Origin: an uncultured Schlesneria sp.
GTDB lineage: Bacteria > Planctomycetota > Planctomycetia > Planctomycetales > Planctomycetaceae
DNA: 64,000 nucleotides
NCBI GenBank assembly: GCA_903904835.1
Contig: CAIVEI010000045.1
Span: 19,975-83,974 of the forward strand
Direction: 5' to 3'
Within the stretch, counting starts at the first letter, position 1, and every line of letters begins with the position of its first letter. Below are positions 54,791-63,939 of this stretch, one piece after another. A program made the position numbers and the translations under genes. The notes beneath the pieces were generated by a model. It had not been told where the DNA came from. It did no database searches and saw nothing but the letters and a program-made list of their open reading frames with translations.

Positions 54791-56791
54791 TTAAGGATCG
54801 TGAACCATTTCACAATCAGGCAGACTGTCTAAGAACAATTGTCCATAACGCTTGGTCTTCACCCGCGGATCAAGAATAACCACGATTCCGCTGTCGGTTC
54901 GCGTACGAATTAACCGGCCAAATCCCTGCTTCAATTTGATGACCGCTTCAGGAACCTGATAGTCCATGAACGGGTTGCCGCCCGCCGTCCGGATCGCTTC
55001 CAGTCTCGCTTCCAGCAATGGGTGATCAGGGACGCTGAACGGCAGCTTTGTAATGATAACGTTTTGAAGTGCATCACCGGGAACGTCAACACCCTGCCAG
55101 AAGCTGTCCGCTCCGAAAAGGACCCCGGCAGGATCATTGCGAAATTTTTCCAGCAACATCGTGCGGGGCATATCTTCACCCTGCGAATACAAGTTCATGT
55201 TCTTCGAAACGAACCAGGGGGTCAGGCGACGAGCACAGTTGCGCAACATCTGATAACTGGTGAACAGGACGAACGCGTGGCCATTCGTCATTTCGACATA
55301 CTGTTGAATCCGGTCGCAGACAGCCGATTCATAAGCGGTTGGTGCTTCGCTGGGATCGGGCATCCCTTCAGGCAGGATCAATTTCATTTGAGATCGATAA
55401 TCGAAAGGACTACCGACCTTTTTCTCGTTCGATTTGGTCAGCCCCAGACGTTGTCGAATAAACTCGAAACTCTGACCTCCCACGGCGAGAGTCGCACTGG
55501 TCAACACAACCGTGCTGATTTTGTTGAAAAGTTCGTCGCGCAATACAGGCCCGACGTCGATGGGGGCGGAGACCAGTTTGATTCGCTGCTGGTTCTGCCC
55601 GCTCGTCTCAAGCCAGTAGACAGCGTCTTCAGCCCCCTGTTGCAGCCACGTATTCAACGTGTCAGCCAGGCCCGAACAACGCTCGGCCCCCGAGGTATAT
55701 TCGATCCGTTCTTCTTCCGATGTGATATCAGAACTGAGCTGCAGGATCATCGACCCGAGTTCCTTCAACGCCGGACTGACTTCATTTTTGATCTCCAGTG
55801 GCTTCCGAAAGCGGCCATTTTTCGCCGCCTGATTTCTTTGACTTTCCTGAACGGCATCAAAAAGGTCGCGAGCGATAAACCGAATCCGGTCGACAAGCTG
55901 AAGCGACTCTCGCTGTAAGTTCAGCGTCGACGAATTGGAGGTTGTCATTCGCATGAGCAACCCTTTTTGCGTTCGGTCGTTATACAGCTTGCCCAGCATG
56001 TATTCGACCTGACCGTTCGAAACAGACAGGCCAAGGTGATCGGCTGCCACTTGTTCGACCGTATGAGCTTCGTCAAAAACAACAACATCGTAGTCCGGTA
56101 ACAGGCTGACCCCCTCACGTCGCAGCGACAAATCCGCAAAGAAGAGAGCATGATTCACGACCATGACGTCGGCATTCCAGATCCGGCGACGAGCCTTGTA
56201 ATAAAGGCACTGTTCGTGCGTCGGACATTTTTTGCCCATGCAGTTGCCATGATCACTGTGCACTTCATCCCAGACACTCGACATCGGTTTGAAGTCGAGA
56301 TCCGCCAGGCTGCCGTCGGTGGTATTCCGCGACCACTCAACGACCTTCTCCAGTTGTGCAATCTCATCTGGCCGCGAATAGAGAGAATTCGATCGGTCGA
56401 CGGCCCCTTTCATCCGGCGCAGACTGATATAGTTGGATCGCCCCTTGACCAGCACTGCCGAAAATTCGACCGGCATTACAGCATTGAGGAACGGAATATC
56501 CTTGCCGAACAATTGTTCCTGAAGGCTGATGGTGTGCGTTGAAATGATGACCTTTTTTCGCTTGCCCCCTTCACCCTGTTTGGCCGTTGCCGCAAGAATC
56601 GTCGGGACGAGATAGGCAAAGCTTTTGCCGGTTCCCGTTCCCGCTTCGACCACGAGATGCTGGCGATTCTCGATGGCACGTTCGACCGCATTGGCCATCT
56701 CAATTTGCTGGGGCCTGGATTCGTAGTTTTTCAGCCGTCGCGCGATGCTGCCACCGTCACCGAGAACATCATTCACGCCAAGAGCCACCAT
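54791..56791 (-). CDS. dinG: DinG-family ATP-dependent DNA helicase
   Basis: A superfamily 2 helicase of the XPD/DinG type that unwinds DNA or R-loops. The 666-residue product has Walker A AGTGTGKS (50-57), DEAH at 240-243, the QRIKLVSAPIDVG region, and C-terminal GRLIRTRTDSGIVVILDPR. XPD-family Fe-S cysteines occur at 184, 189 and 195 (GNCMGKKCPTHEQC), with the spacing of E. coli DinG, but the first ligand position (NYLC in others) reads NYIS at Ser123. An N-terminal RPQQIEMANAVERAI Q motif is present. ATG 56791 has AAGGA just upstream. Confidence 0.92.
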   Translation of the reverse strand: MVALGVNDVLGDGGSIARRLKNYESRPQQIEMANAVERAIENRQHLVVEAGTGTGKSFAYLVPTILAATAKQGEGGKRKKVIISTHTISLQEQLFGKDIPFLNAVMPVEFSAVLVKGRSNYISLRRMKGAVDRSNSLYSRPDEIAQLEKVVEWSRNTTDGSLADLDFKPMSSVWDEVHSDHGNCMGKKCPTHEQCLYYKARRRIWNADVMVVNHALFFADLSLRREGVSLLPDYDVVVFDEAHTVEQVAADHLGLSVSNGQVEYMLGKLYNDRTQKGLLMRMTTSNSSTLNLQRESLQLVDRIRFIARDLFDAVQESQRNQAAKNGRFRKPLEIKNEVSPALKELGSMILQLSSDITSEEERIEYTSGAERCSGLADTLNTWLQQGAEDAVYWLETSGQNQQRIKLVSAPIDVGPVLRDELFNKISTVVLTSATLAVGGQSFEFIRQRLGLTKSNEKKVGSPFDYRSQMKLILPEGMPDPSEAPTAYESAVCDRIQQYVEMTNGHAFVLFTSYQMLRNCARRLTPWFVSKNMNLYSQGEDMPRTMLLEKFRNDPAGVLFGADSFWQGVDVPGDALQNVIITKLPFSVPDHPLLEARLEAIRTAGGNPFMDYQVPEAVIKLKQGFGRLIRTRTDSGIVVILDPRVKTKRYGQLFLDSLPDCEMVHDP

Positions 56792-57104
56792 CAAATCCTT
56801 AAAGCAATTGCCGATTTCGTCATTCCATCGTCGTCGTGATCGACTTCATCCGGGTTTGTAGAAGTCAACCATTGAACAAACTTGCATCACCAGACCAGGG
56901 TAAGTCTTCCCCGGAGATTCCTACGAACCAGCCCACATGGCCGATTTGTTTGAACCCGAGAGCTGAAGCAACTCCGCTCGCCAAATTCTATACAGAAAAC
57001 AGAGTATAGCGGGTCGGTCTGAGACGTGCCCCGTCTCCCGTCATCAACTTTCCCAATTCGCACCAGACTATTGCCGTTCACAGTTCTTAATGTCGTCGTA
57101 CGGT
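56792..57104. other. 313 bp without a recognised gene
   Basis: Nothing was recognised between dinG and the BtpA gene; both are transcribed towards lower coordinates, and this stretch should contain the dinG promoter. Confidence 0.45.
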
Positions 57105-57905
57105 TTACGATCGATGCGCCGCATAAACAAGCTGACGAACACGGGTAACATCGACTGGTTTTCCGACAATCCCATCTTGTTTGAGACTCGAACCAACAAT
57201 CACGCCCCCAGCGTAGGGAAGCATCAGATGGATTGACTCCGAGTCGACTCCACTCCCCACCAGCACTGGCGTCGATCTGGCGGCGTCTTTGACGATGCTC
57301 AGCGTCCCCAGATCGACTGGTTGCCCGGTCGCTGATCCCGAGACAATCACGGCGTCGGCTTTTCCCCGTTCGATTAAATCCTGCACATCGTCAGCCAAAG
57401 GACGTTCGGCGAACGGAGCGGAATGTTTGACATCGACATCCGCCCAGATCTGAATCGACGACGCTCGCAGGTTTGCTCGCTCTCGCAAAAGATCATGAGC
57501 GATCCCCTGCAACAGCCCTTGATCGGCCACACGAGCACCGCAAAGGATGTTGACCCGGATGAACGACGCTCCACAGGCGACCGCGATGGCAAGAGCACTT
57601 CGACCATCGTTTCTCAGTACGTTGATCCCCAGTGGAACATCAAATCGCCATCGCAAATCGCAGGCGAGCGATGTCATTGCCGAGATCGTAATCGCCGGAA
57701 CTCGATCCGGATAAAACGGAGAATCTCCGAAGTTTTCCAGCATCAGTCCGTCAACGCCTCCCTCGACCAGCGCTTCTGCGTCCCTGATCACCGATTGACG
57801 GACAGACACGATATCACCCTCATACTCGGGCGAACCGGGAAGTGGCGGCGCGTGTAACATCCCAATCACCGGACATGACAAAGATGACCATTTCGCAAGT
57901 AACAT
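57105..57905 (-). CDS. BtpA/SgcQ family TIM-barrel protein
   Basis: BtpA was named for photosystem I assembly in cyanobacteria, but the family is wide and also includes SgcQ, linked to sugar metabolism. The 266-residue product has PVIGMLHAPPLPGSPEY at the start, ALVEGGVDGLMLENFGDSPFY, VPLGINVLRNDGRSALAIA, FIRVNILCGARVADQGLLQG, ADVDVKHSAPF and AVIVSGSATGQPVDL. No photosystem gene is expected in this organism, so the name is only a family label. ATG 57905 has AAGGAG eight bases upstream (57913-57919), better than TTG 57911. It diverges from the decarboxylase gene with 120 bases between them. Confidence 0.9.
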   Translation of the reverse strand: MLLAKWSSLSCPVIGMLHAPPLPGSPEYEGDIVSVRQSVIRDAEALVEGGVDGLMLENFGDSPFYPDRVPAITISAMTSLACDLRWRFDVPLGINVLRNDGRSALAIAVACGASFIRVNILCGARVADQGLLQGIAHDLLRERANLRASSIQIWADVDVKHSAPFAERPLADDVQDLIERGKADAVIVSGSATGQPVDLGTLSIVKDAARSTPVLVGSGVDSESIHLMLPYAGGVIVGSSLKQDGIVGKPVDVTRVRQLVYAAHRS

Positions 57906-58025
57906 CGTCAAAGCTCCTTGAAAAGCGTCTTGCGGACTTTCGGGAACGGACAGATACTTTGCAACCGAGGCTGACCGAATTGTTGCGATTTCAAAACCAA
58001 ATCATATCTCAAGCGAGGGACCGAC

Positions 58026-59714
58026 ATGGCGAAAAAATCCAGTATACCGAAGACGAAAGCCAAACCCGCTACAAAAACAAAAACGGAATTGACGATTGGC
58101 AGCTACCTGATCCAACGACTTCAGGATTTCGGACTGACCGATATCTTCGGTATCCCTGGTGATTTCGTCCTGCAGTTCTATGGAATGCTGGAAGAGAGCC
58201 CCATCAAGGTCATCGGGTGCACTCGCGAAGATTGTGCAGGATATGCTGCCGACGGATACGCTCGAATCAACGGGATCGGTGCCGTCTGTGTCACGTATTG
58301 CGTGGGAGGTCTCAGTCTTTGTAATTCGATCGCAGGGGCATTCGCCGAAAAATCGCCCGTCATCGTCATCAGCGGTGCTCCAGGTGTCGACGAACGCCGA
58401 TCAAACCCCCTGCTGCATCATCGCGTGCGAGACTTCAATACTCAGCGTGAGGTCTTCGAAAAGATTACAGTTGCAAGCGTGTCGCTCGAAGACCCGTTAA
58501 CAGCCTTTCGCGAAATCGATCGCTGCCTGGAAACCGCCGTCCGACTGAAGCGACCCGTCTACCTGGAACTCCCTCGTGACCGCGTGCATGCAAAGTGCCC
58601 ATATCCGCATGTCCCCAAGCCCGAAACATTCATCAGCGACAAAGACGCCCTGCGTGAGTCACTCGCCGAAGCGAAGCGAACCATCAACGCCTGCAAAAAG
58701 CCGGTTATTATTGCAGGTGTTGAAATGCACCGCTTCGGCCTGGAAGACGAAGTGGTGAAGTTCGCCGAAAAGAATTCGATTCCGATGTGTGCCACCCTGC
58801 TGGGGAAATCGGTCGTCAGCGAAAAACATCCGCTGTATCTCGGTATTTATGAAGGAGCCATGTGTCGAGACGCATTGCGTCAGTACGTCGAAGAGAGCGA
58901 TTGCCTGATCATGCTGGGCGCCTTTTTGACCGACATCGACATGGGCATCTTCACGGCCAATCTCGATCCGTCAAAATGTATCTATTCGACAGCAGACCAG
59001 ACGCGAATCTCGCACCATCATTTCCATGACATTCTGGTGACCGACTTCGTGCACGGCCTGGGACAACTTGATTTGAAGGTTCCCAAACGAACGATGCTTG
59101 CCAAGCCCAAAGGGGCCGATGCCAAGTTTGTGTTGAAGCCTGACGCCAAGATCACCAACGCCAGGCTGTTCGCCAGGATCAACGATCTTCTGGACGAAAC
59201 GATGATCGTAATCGCCGATGTCGGCGACTGCCTGTTTGGGGCCGCTGACCTGACAATTTTCCGTAAGACTGAATTCATCAGCCCTGCCTATTACACATCG
59301 ATGGGCTTCGCCGTTCCGGCTTCGATCGGCGTCAACGTTGCCGCTCCCGATCGGCGTCCGATCGTACTTGTCGGAGACGGAGCGTTTCAGATGACCTGCA
59401 TGGAGCTTTCCACGGCTGTTCGGCATGGCTTCAATCCGATTGTGATCGTCCTGAATAACAAAGGCTATACGACGGAACGATTCCTTCAGGATGGTCCCTT
59501 CAATGATATTTTGAACTGGAACTATCATCGGATGCCGGATCTTCTCGGCGGCGGCTGGGGCTTTGAAGTTCACACAGAAGGTGACCTGGATCAGTCGCTG
59601 AACGCTGCACTCGCCCATAAAGACGCCTTCAGTATTTTGAACGTTCACCTCGAACCCGACGATATCAGTCAGGCCCTGAAACGTCTGGCGGAAGGTCTTG
59701 CAAAACGGCTTTAA
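58026..59714 (+). CDS. Thiamine-diphosphate 2-oxo acid decarboxylase (pyruvate/indolepyruvate type)
   Basis: Decarboxylates a 2-oxo acid to an aldehyde. The 562-residue product begins with a Lys-rich tail, then [16 protein letters not shown], the cofactor-activating Glu69 ([16 protein letters not shown]), the HH pair at 131-132 ([11 protein letters not shown]), as in pyruvate and indolepyruvate decarboxylases, and the ThDP motif [12 protein letters not shown] to NNKGYTTER (around 450-485). Pyruvate, phenylpyruvate or indolepyruvate cannot be separated by eye. A GCGAGGGA ribosome site precedes ATG 58026. The acetamidase gene starts two bases after the stop, so the pair is co-expressed. Confidence 0.9.
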   Translation: MAKKSSIPKTKAKPATKTKTELTIGSYLIQRLQDFGLTDIFGIPGDFVLQFYGMLEESPIKVIGCTREDCAGYAADGYARINGIGAVCVTYCVGGLSLCNSIAGAFAEKSPVIVISGAPGVDERRSNPLLHHRVRDFNTQREVFEKITVASVSLEDPLTAFREIDRCLETAVRLKRPVYLELPRDRVHAKCPYPHVPKPETFISDKDALRESLAEAKRTINACKKPVIIAGVEMHRFGLEDEVVKFAEKNSIPMCATLLGKSVVSEKHPLYLGIYEGAMCRDALRQYVEESDCLIMLGAFLTDIDMGIFTANLDPSKCIYSTADQTRISHHHFHDILVTDFVHGLGQLDLKVPKRTMLAKPKGADAKFVLKPDAKITNARLFARINDLLDETMIVIADVGDCLFGAADLTIFRKTEFISPAYYTSMGFAVPASIGVNVAAPDRRPIVLVGDGAFQMTCMELSTAVRHGFNPIVIVLNNKGYTTERFLQDGPFNDILNWNYHRMPDLLGGGWGFEVHTEGDLDQSLNAALAHKDAFSILNVHLEPDDISQALKRLAEGLAKRL

Positions 59715-59715
59715 C

Positions 59716-60603
59716 ATGGATCACCATTTCGTATCGCGATCCCATTGCCAAAAAGCATTCGCGCGGTTAGCTCAACCGGCCCTCGAAATCGCGTCGGGGG
59801 ACGTCGTGACATTCGAAACCACGGACGAGGCTTACGAGCGATTGTGGCGCGGCGAGTCACCGGATGAGATTCCCGATGAAGACTACAATATCGTCACCGG
59901 ACCCGTCCTCGTCCGCACCGCCGAACCCGGTGACGCACTGAGAATTGAGATTGTCCACATTCACATCCGTCGAGCCTGGGCCGTGTGGATTCCAGGATAT
60001 GGCCCACTCGGTGATTTGACTGACGAGCTTCAGGTGCGTCCATTACCGTTCGCCAACGGACAAATCGCCATCAGTGATCGGCTGAATGTTGCACTGTCAC
60101 CGATGATCGGATGTATTGGACTGGCCCCCGCCGCAGGAACGGCTTCGACACTGGAACCTGCGTATCCCTTCGGCGGCAATCTGGACCTTCGCGAACTGTG
60201 TGTCGGAGCAACCTTGTTGCTTCCCGTGCAAACGTCCGGTGCCTGGCTATCAATCGGCGACTTGCACGCCGCCATGGGGGCCGGTGAACCAGCCCACATC
60301 AGCCTCGAAGCGGCGGGCGAGGCTGCCGTTCGAGTCACAGTGGAAAAGAATCTGCAACTGTTCGCCCCGCGAATTCTGCTTGAAGACCGCACCCTTTGCC
60401 TGTCAGTCTTGGACGAACAGGGAACGATCGAAAAGGCCGCTCAGCTTGCCACGCGCCATGCGTATGAGTTTCTAATCTCAGAATTTTCACTGACCCCCTT
60501 CGAAGCGTATGCCTATGTTTCAGCCAATGTCGAATTGAGGTTCGGTGGTCCAGCGTCTCCCATTGTCATCGCTGTTGTTCCGCATCCGGTGATACGTTCC
60601 TAG
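59716..60603 (+). CDS. Acetamidase/formamidase family protein
   Basis: The family hydrolyses formamide, acetamide or related amides to ammonia and acid. The 295-residue product shows SGDVVTFETTDEAYERLW, NIVTGPVLVRTAEPGDALRIEIVHI, LSPMIGCIGLAPA, YPFGGNLDLRELCVGATLLLPV, GAWLSIGDLHAAMGAGE and SVNVELRFGGPASPIVIAVVPHP, all characteristic; the metal-site-like His/Asp of GDLHA is present. ATG 59716 begins one base after the decarboxylase stop; no ribosome site of its own was seen, so translation is likely coupled. Acting on an aryl- or alkyl-acetamide would fit the decarboxylase, but this is inference. Confidence 0.85.
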   Translation: MDHHFVSRSHCQKAFARLAQPALEIASGDVVTFETTDEAYERLWRGESPDEIPDEDYNIVTGPVLVRTAEPGDALRIEIVHIHIRRAWAVWIPGYGPLGDLTDELQVRPLPFANGQIAISDRLNVALSPMIGCIGLAPAAGTASTLEPAYPFGGNLDLRELCVGATLLLPVQTSGAWLSIGDLHAAMGAGEPAHISLEAAGEAAVRVTVEKNLQLFAPRILLEDRTLCLSVLDEQGTIEKAAQLATRHAYEFLISEFSLTPFEAYAYVSANVELRFGGPASPIVIAVVPHPVIRS

Positions 60604-61186
60604 AGCCGATGTCGAAACTCCTGTGCCACTCAACGCGAGTAACAATCTTTCCGCATGTAAAGGTCGCGTTTCCTTTCCAGTTTCTTGTGTCCTGGAAGGA
60701 CTAAAGCGATTAGCCGGTGGTTGAGCGAAGCGACACCACCGGTGAACGGAAAGGTAGAAACATTCGCATCCCGGCGGGATGCCAGAGGTCACGTCGCATG
60801 CAGGTTTGCGACCGATTAGAAGCATCAACCTCTTTGTTCTTCAATCCCGTCGGGATTGGGTCTCCATTAATTTGCTGATACCGGTGGTGTCGCTGCGCTC
60901 AACCACCGGCTAATTGCTGCAGTCCCGTCGGGACAAAGACAGGTCAGATCAAACGTAACAAAGAATTTATTACCCGTGGGTTGTATCACACGTTTTTGTA
61001 GTGTTCTCTCCTATACGTACCTCGTTTTTAACAATGTATACTCCATCATCAATTCGTTCCTCTGTCGGGACAGACCCCCGTTTTGAGGCGTCGCTCATCG
61101 CATGATTTAATTCGCGTCGATCTCGCTTGTTCAAACCGTTTTGCACTTGGCGTCCCCCCTCCAATTTGTCACATTGGTAGGCATTG
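60604..61186. other. Repeat-rich intergenic region
   Basis: No gene is seen. The middle is a cluster of inverted repeats (60710-60914) with small TCCCGNCGGGA hairpins around it; the remainder (60960-61186) shows nothing except the upstream region of the DUF1501 gene. Confidence 0.6.
60710..60914. repeat. REP-like cluster: 34-bp inverted repeats
   Basis: TTAGCCGGTGGTTGAGCGAA (from 60710, 34 bases to 60743) is the reverse complement of 60881-60914 with one mismatch. Each arm itself folds as CCGGTGGT-loop-ACCACCGG. Between them lie CATCCCGGCGGGATG and AATCCCGTCGGGATT hairpins, and a third, AGTCCCGTCGGGAC, follows at 60922-60935. Confidence 0.85.
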
Positions 61187-62674
61187 ATGAAATTGACCCT
61201 TATGGTGAGTGCCCCGATGCGTGACCGTCCTGCTGACACTCAATCTGAACACCGGCTGAATCGTCGCGCGGCACTGCAATTTACTGGCGGAGCCGTCGGC
61301 TTGAATCTGGCCGGTCTTTGGCACGCGCAGGCGGGACTTGCACAATCCGGAATTCCCCTCGCAAAACCCGCATCTGTCTCTCCTATTAAATCGTGCATTG
61401 TCGTTTTCTATTACGGCGGACCCAGCCACCTCGACACTTACGACATGAAGCCGAACGCACCGTCTGACATCCGGGGTGAATTCCAGCAGATCGCTACCTC
61501 CGCACCGGGGATCTTTGTCAGCGAACATCTGCCGAGAATGTCTCGCGTGATGGATAAGGTCGCCTTAATTCGGAGCATGCATCACAACAACCGTTTGCAT
61601 GACTCGGCTTCGACCGAAGCTTTGACTGGCCGCCCTTCTCCAAACGGAGATCGAGAAGAGTTCGCGCCAATCAACCAGTTTTATCCTTGCTTTGGAGCAT
61701 GCCTCAGTTACCTCTGGCAGGAGAAGCGGATTGAGATTCCACACGCGGCACTCCCGTTTGTGTTTCATAATGTCGTCGATACGCCATGTCAGGGTGGCGG
61801 ATTTCTTGGGACGAAGTTCGATCCGCTGCAGATTTCGGTTGACGTGGAGACCAAGACCTATCGAGCCGGTGCGTTGACCCTCCCCGCCGGGCACACATCG
61901 TCACTGATTTCTGACAGACGCCGGTTACTCGAAACGCTCGAACTGGCTGCCGCTTCGAGTAAGTCGACACCCGTGGGCGAACAATGGCGGATGTTCTGCG
62001 ACAAGGCGTTTCAACTGCTCGGTTCTGAGACCTTGCGTCGAGCACTCGACCTGTCTCACGAGACAGCCCAGATGCGAGAGCGTTACGGTTTCGGCCCGTC
62101 CCCCGCCAGTGTCGGCGAAGGGGGCGGTGGCGGAAACGGATCAGAAATGGGCTACGGTCGCCAGATGCGCGGTCAGAACCTGCTGCTCGCCCGACGCATG
62201 GTCGAAGCGGGAGTCCCTTTCGTCAACGTTTACGATTTCCGTCAGCAGGGGCAGAACTGGGACGCGCACTTCAAAAACTTCAATCAGCACAAGTCGCACT
62301 TGCTGCCGCTCGCCGACAAAAGCCTGAGTGCCCTGATCGAAGATCTCGAAGATCGTGGCCTGCTCGATTCGACTCTTGTCGTCGCCATGGGCGAATTCGG
62401 ACGCACACCAAAAATCAACGCCGACGGAGGCCGTGACCACTGGCCCGATTGCTACACGGTGCTGTTGGCGGGCGGCGGAGTCAAAGGAGGCTCCGTCTTC
62501 GGAGCCAGCGACAGCATGGGCGCCTTCCCCGCGAGCGACCCGGTCACGCCATCCGATTTGGCCGCAACAATCTTCTGGCGTTTCGGCATCGATCCCGCAA
62601 CAGAAATCCACGACATGACCGGCCGCCCAAGCAGGTTATCCGACGGTCAACCAATCACGCAATTGTTCGCATAA
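61187..62674 (+). CDS. DUF1501 domain protein, twin-arginine exported (second copy)
   Basis: The 495-residue product has a Tat-like leader (NRRAALQFTGGAVGLNLAGLWHAQAGLAQ) and family signatures CIVVFYYGGPSHLDTYDMKP, HNNRLHDSASTEALTGRPSP, GQNLLLARRMVEAGVPFVNVYD, GQNWDAHFKNF, VVAMGEFGRTPKINADGGRDHWP and LLAGGGVKGG. It differs from the first DUF1501 protein in the FGRTPKINADGGRDHWPDC variant, which resembles the more phosphatase-like group. ATG 61187 has GGTAGG five bases upstream; ATG 61217 is nearer to the leader. It stands alone in its transcript. Confidence 0.9.
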   Translation: MKLTLMVSAPMRDRPADTQSEHRLNRRAALQFTGGAVGLNLAGLWHAQAGLAQSGIPLAKPASVSPIKSCIVVFYYGGPSHLDTYDMKPNAPSDIRGEFQQIATSAPGIFVSEHLPRMSRVMDKVALIRSMHHNNRLHDSASTEALTGRPSPNGDREEFAPINQFYPCFGACLSYLWQEKRIEIPHAALPFVFHNVVDTPCQGGGFLGTKFDPLQISVDVETKTYRAGALTLPAGHTSSLISDRRRLLETLELAAASSKSTPVGEQWRMFCDKAFQLLGSETLRRALDLSHETAQMRERYGFGPSPASVGEGGGGGNGSEMGYGRQMRGQNLLLARRMVEAGVPFVNVYDFRQQGQNWDAHFKNFNQHKSHLLPLADKSLSALIEDLEDRGLLDSTLVVAMGEFGRTPKINADGGRDHWPDCYTVLLAGGGVKGGSVFGASDSMGAFPASDPVTPSDLAATIFWRFGIDPATEIHDMTGRPSRLSDGQPITQLFA

Positions 62675-62700
62675 CGCGCGGTGATCATCCCACCACACAA

Positions 62701-62752
62701 AAAACGCCACCCAATCCCCCCCTGCGGGGGTGAACATCGAGCCTTTGCCCTA
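62701..62752. repeat. Copy 3 of the C-run/G-run repeat
   Basis: AAAACGCCACCCAATCCCCC, CCTGCGGGGGTG, AACATCGAGCCTTTGCCCTAG. It keeps the AACGCCAC lead-in and the CCTTTGCCCTAG end of the other copies, with a small internal change. It lies downstream of the second DUF1501 gene. Confidence 0.7.
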
Positions 62753-62996
62753 GCCCCTTCATCACCATCCTGCACAACGATTCAAGAAAACCTCTTTTCC
62801 ACGCTGCGGTCCCCGCGCCGCCGAGAAATTTGGTGCAAAAGTTCGCGCGAGTTCGCATGACTTCGACCATTCATCGTAATTCATAGGCTTTCGGCGACTG
62901 CTTCCGTCGTTTTCGCCACTAAAAAGTTCGCGCGACTTCGCGCGAGTTCGCCTGAGTTCGATTCCCTTCATCCTTCATTCCGTTCAAAATCTTCTC

Positions 62997-63109
62997 TTTT
63001 TCGTGTTTTCGAACTTTCGAACTTTCGTGATTGGTTTACCTCCTCAATTCGCGGAAAGCGAAAAAACCAGGAGGATCACGAAAACACGAAAGTACGAAAA
63101 CACGAAAAA
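62997..63109. repeat. 113-bp inverted repeat with TTTTTCGTG arms
   Basis: TTTTTCGTGTTTTCGAACTT (62997-63019 with TCG) is mirrored by 63087-63109 with one mismatch. The loop contains CGTGATTGG and GAGGATCACG, so the pairing may extend with interruptions. Confidence 0.65.
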
Positions 63110-63267
63110 ATGCCTCCGCTGATGGTTGCCAAACGATGAACGGCCACGGATCAATCCGCGCCGTTTAATGGCACCGGGGGAGGTACGTAGTAAATTCGTT
63201 TCCAGGATGTCAAAGATCAATTGTCGCCGTCAGGTTTTGGTGTCAGAAATCCAGACGTACCATAAGC

Positions 63268-63293
63268 CGTAGAATGGGCTTCAGCCCGTTCCG
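63268..63293. repeat. Hairpin sharing 20 bases with 63801-63824
   Basis: GTAGAATGGGCTTCAGCCCG lies here, and the near-identical GTAGCATGGGCTTCAGCCCG lies inside the 63756-63874 element. GGGCT-TCA-AGCCC folds as a small hairpin. Confidence 0.6.
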
Positions 63294-63628
63294 AACTACA
63301 GTTGACGCAAGAGTCGCACAAGATCAACGTCGCCAACACCGGAGCAAGCTGGCGATGTTGGCTTGATGCGCGCCCTCGCGGATTTCTTCGCTTCCATTAC
63401 ACAAGAGGCGATAAAAAAGTATAAAGAAACAAAACGCATGTCAATGGAAAAAAGAAAAGTACTTTCTTAACATTTGGAAGGTGTCCATGAGATGGGTTTT
63501 CGCCCGGGTCAAGCAAACGACGCTTACTTCTCGGTCGAATGTCAGTGAATTATTCCACCACGAATGACACGAAGAAATCAGAAGAAGAAACGCTTGATGT
63601 CATCCATCTATTTGGTGGCCTCCAGACG

Positions 63629-63711
63629 GGTGCCACGGTTTTACCGTCTTCGGTAAGGCCGTGCTCTATAAAGGCGTTATCGCATCATGAAGTCACGGCT
63701 TTGTCGAAGAC
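63629..63711. repeat. Palindromic element, copy 2 (truncated right end)
   Basis: GGTGCCACGGTTTTACCGTC, TTCGGTAAGGCCGTGCTCT and later ATCATGAAGTCACGGCTTTG, TCGAAGACTC match the order of 22595-22693. The right inverted end is lost after CGAAGAC. Confidence 0.75.
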
Positions 63712-63755
63712 TCCCGCGAGGCTTCGCCTCAGGCCAAAGTAGCCATCATCGCTCC

Positions 63756-63874
63756 GAGGCTGTCAGTTTTTGTAAGTTGAGCATGGTCAGTCACAACTCG
63801 TAGCATGGGCTTCAGCCCGTGCGACACAACATCTTGTGCGGGCTAAAGCCCACACTACAAAAACTGACAGCCTC
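63756..63874. repeat. 119-bp element with perfect 19-bp terminal inverted repeats
   Basis: GAGGCTGTCAGTTTTTGTA (63756-63774) is exactly the reverse complement of 63856-63874. Inside, GTAGCATGGGCTTCAGCCCG is imperfectly mirrored by GCGGGCTAAAGCCCACACTAC, so the whole element folds into one long hairpin. Confidence 0.85.
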
Positions 63875-63939
63875 TCCGCGTGATGAGCATTGTTCGAGAA
63901 CCTACCGAATTTCATTTCGCATGTTCTCAAAAAAGGAAT

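Larger units (their letters stand above)
62675..63939. other. 1.26 kb of repeat-rich non-coding DNA
   Basis: No gene was recognised. Visible elements are repeat copy 3 (62701-62752), GTTCGCGCGAGTTCGC repeats (62841-62856, 62936-62961), an inverted repeat at 62997-63109, a hairpin at 63268-63293, a 22595-type palindrome at 63629-63711 and a 119-bp element at 63756-63874. The dense mix suggests an accumulation site for palindromes. Confidence 0.6.

Noticed and set aside
63539..63742. 67-codon plus-strand frame over the palindromic element
   Set aside because: Most of it is the repeat copy at 63629-63711; it is not likely to be a gene.
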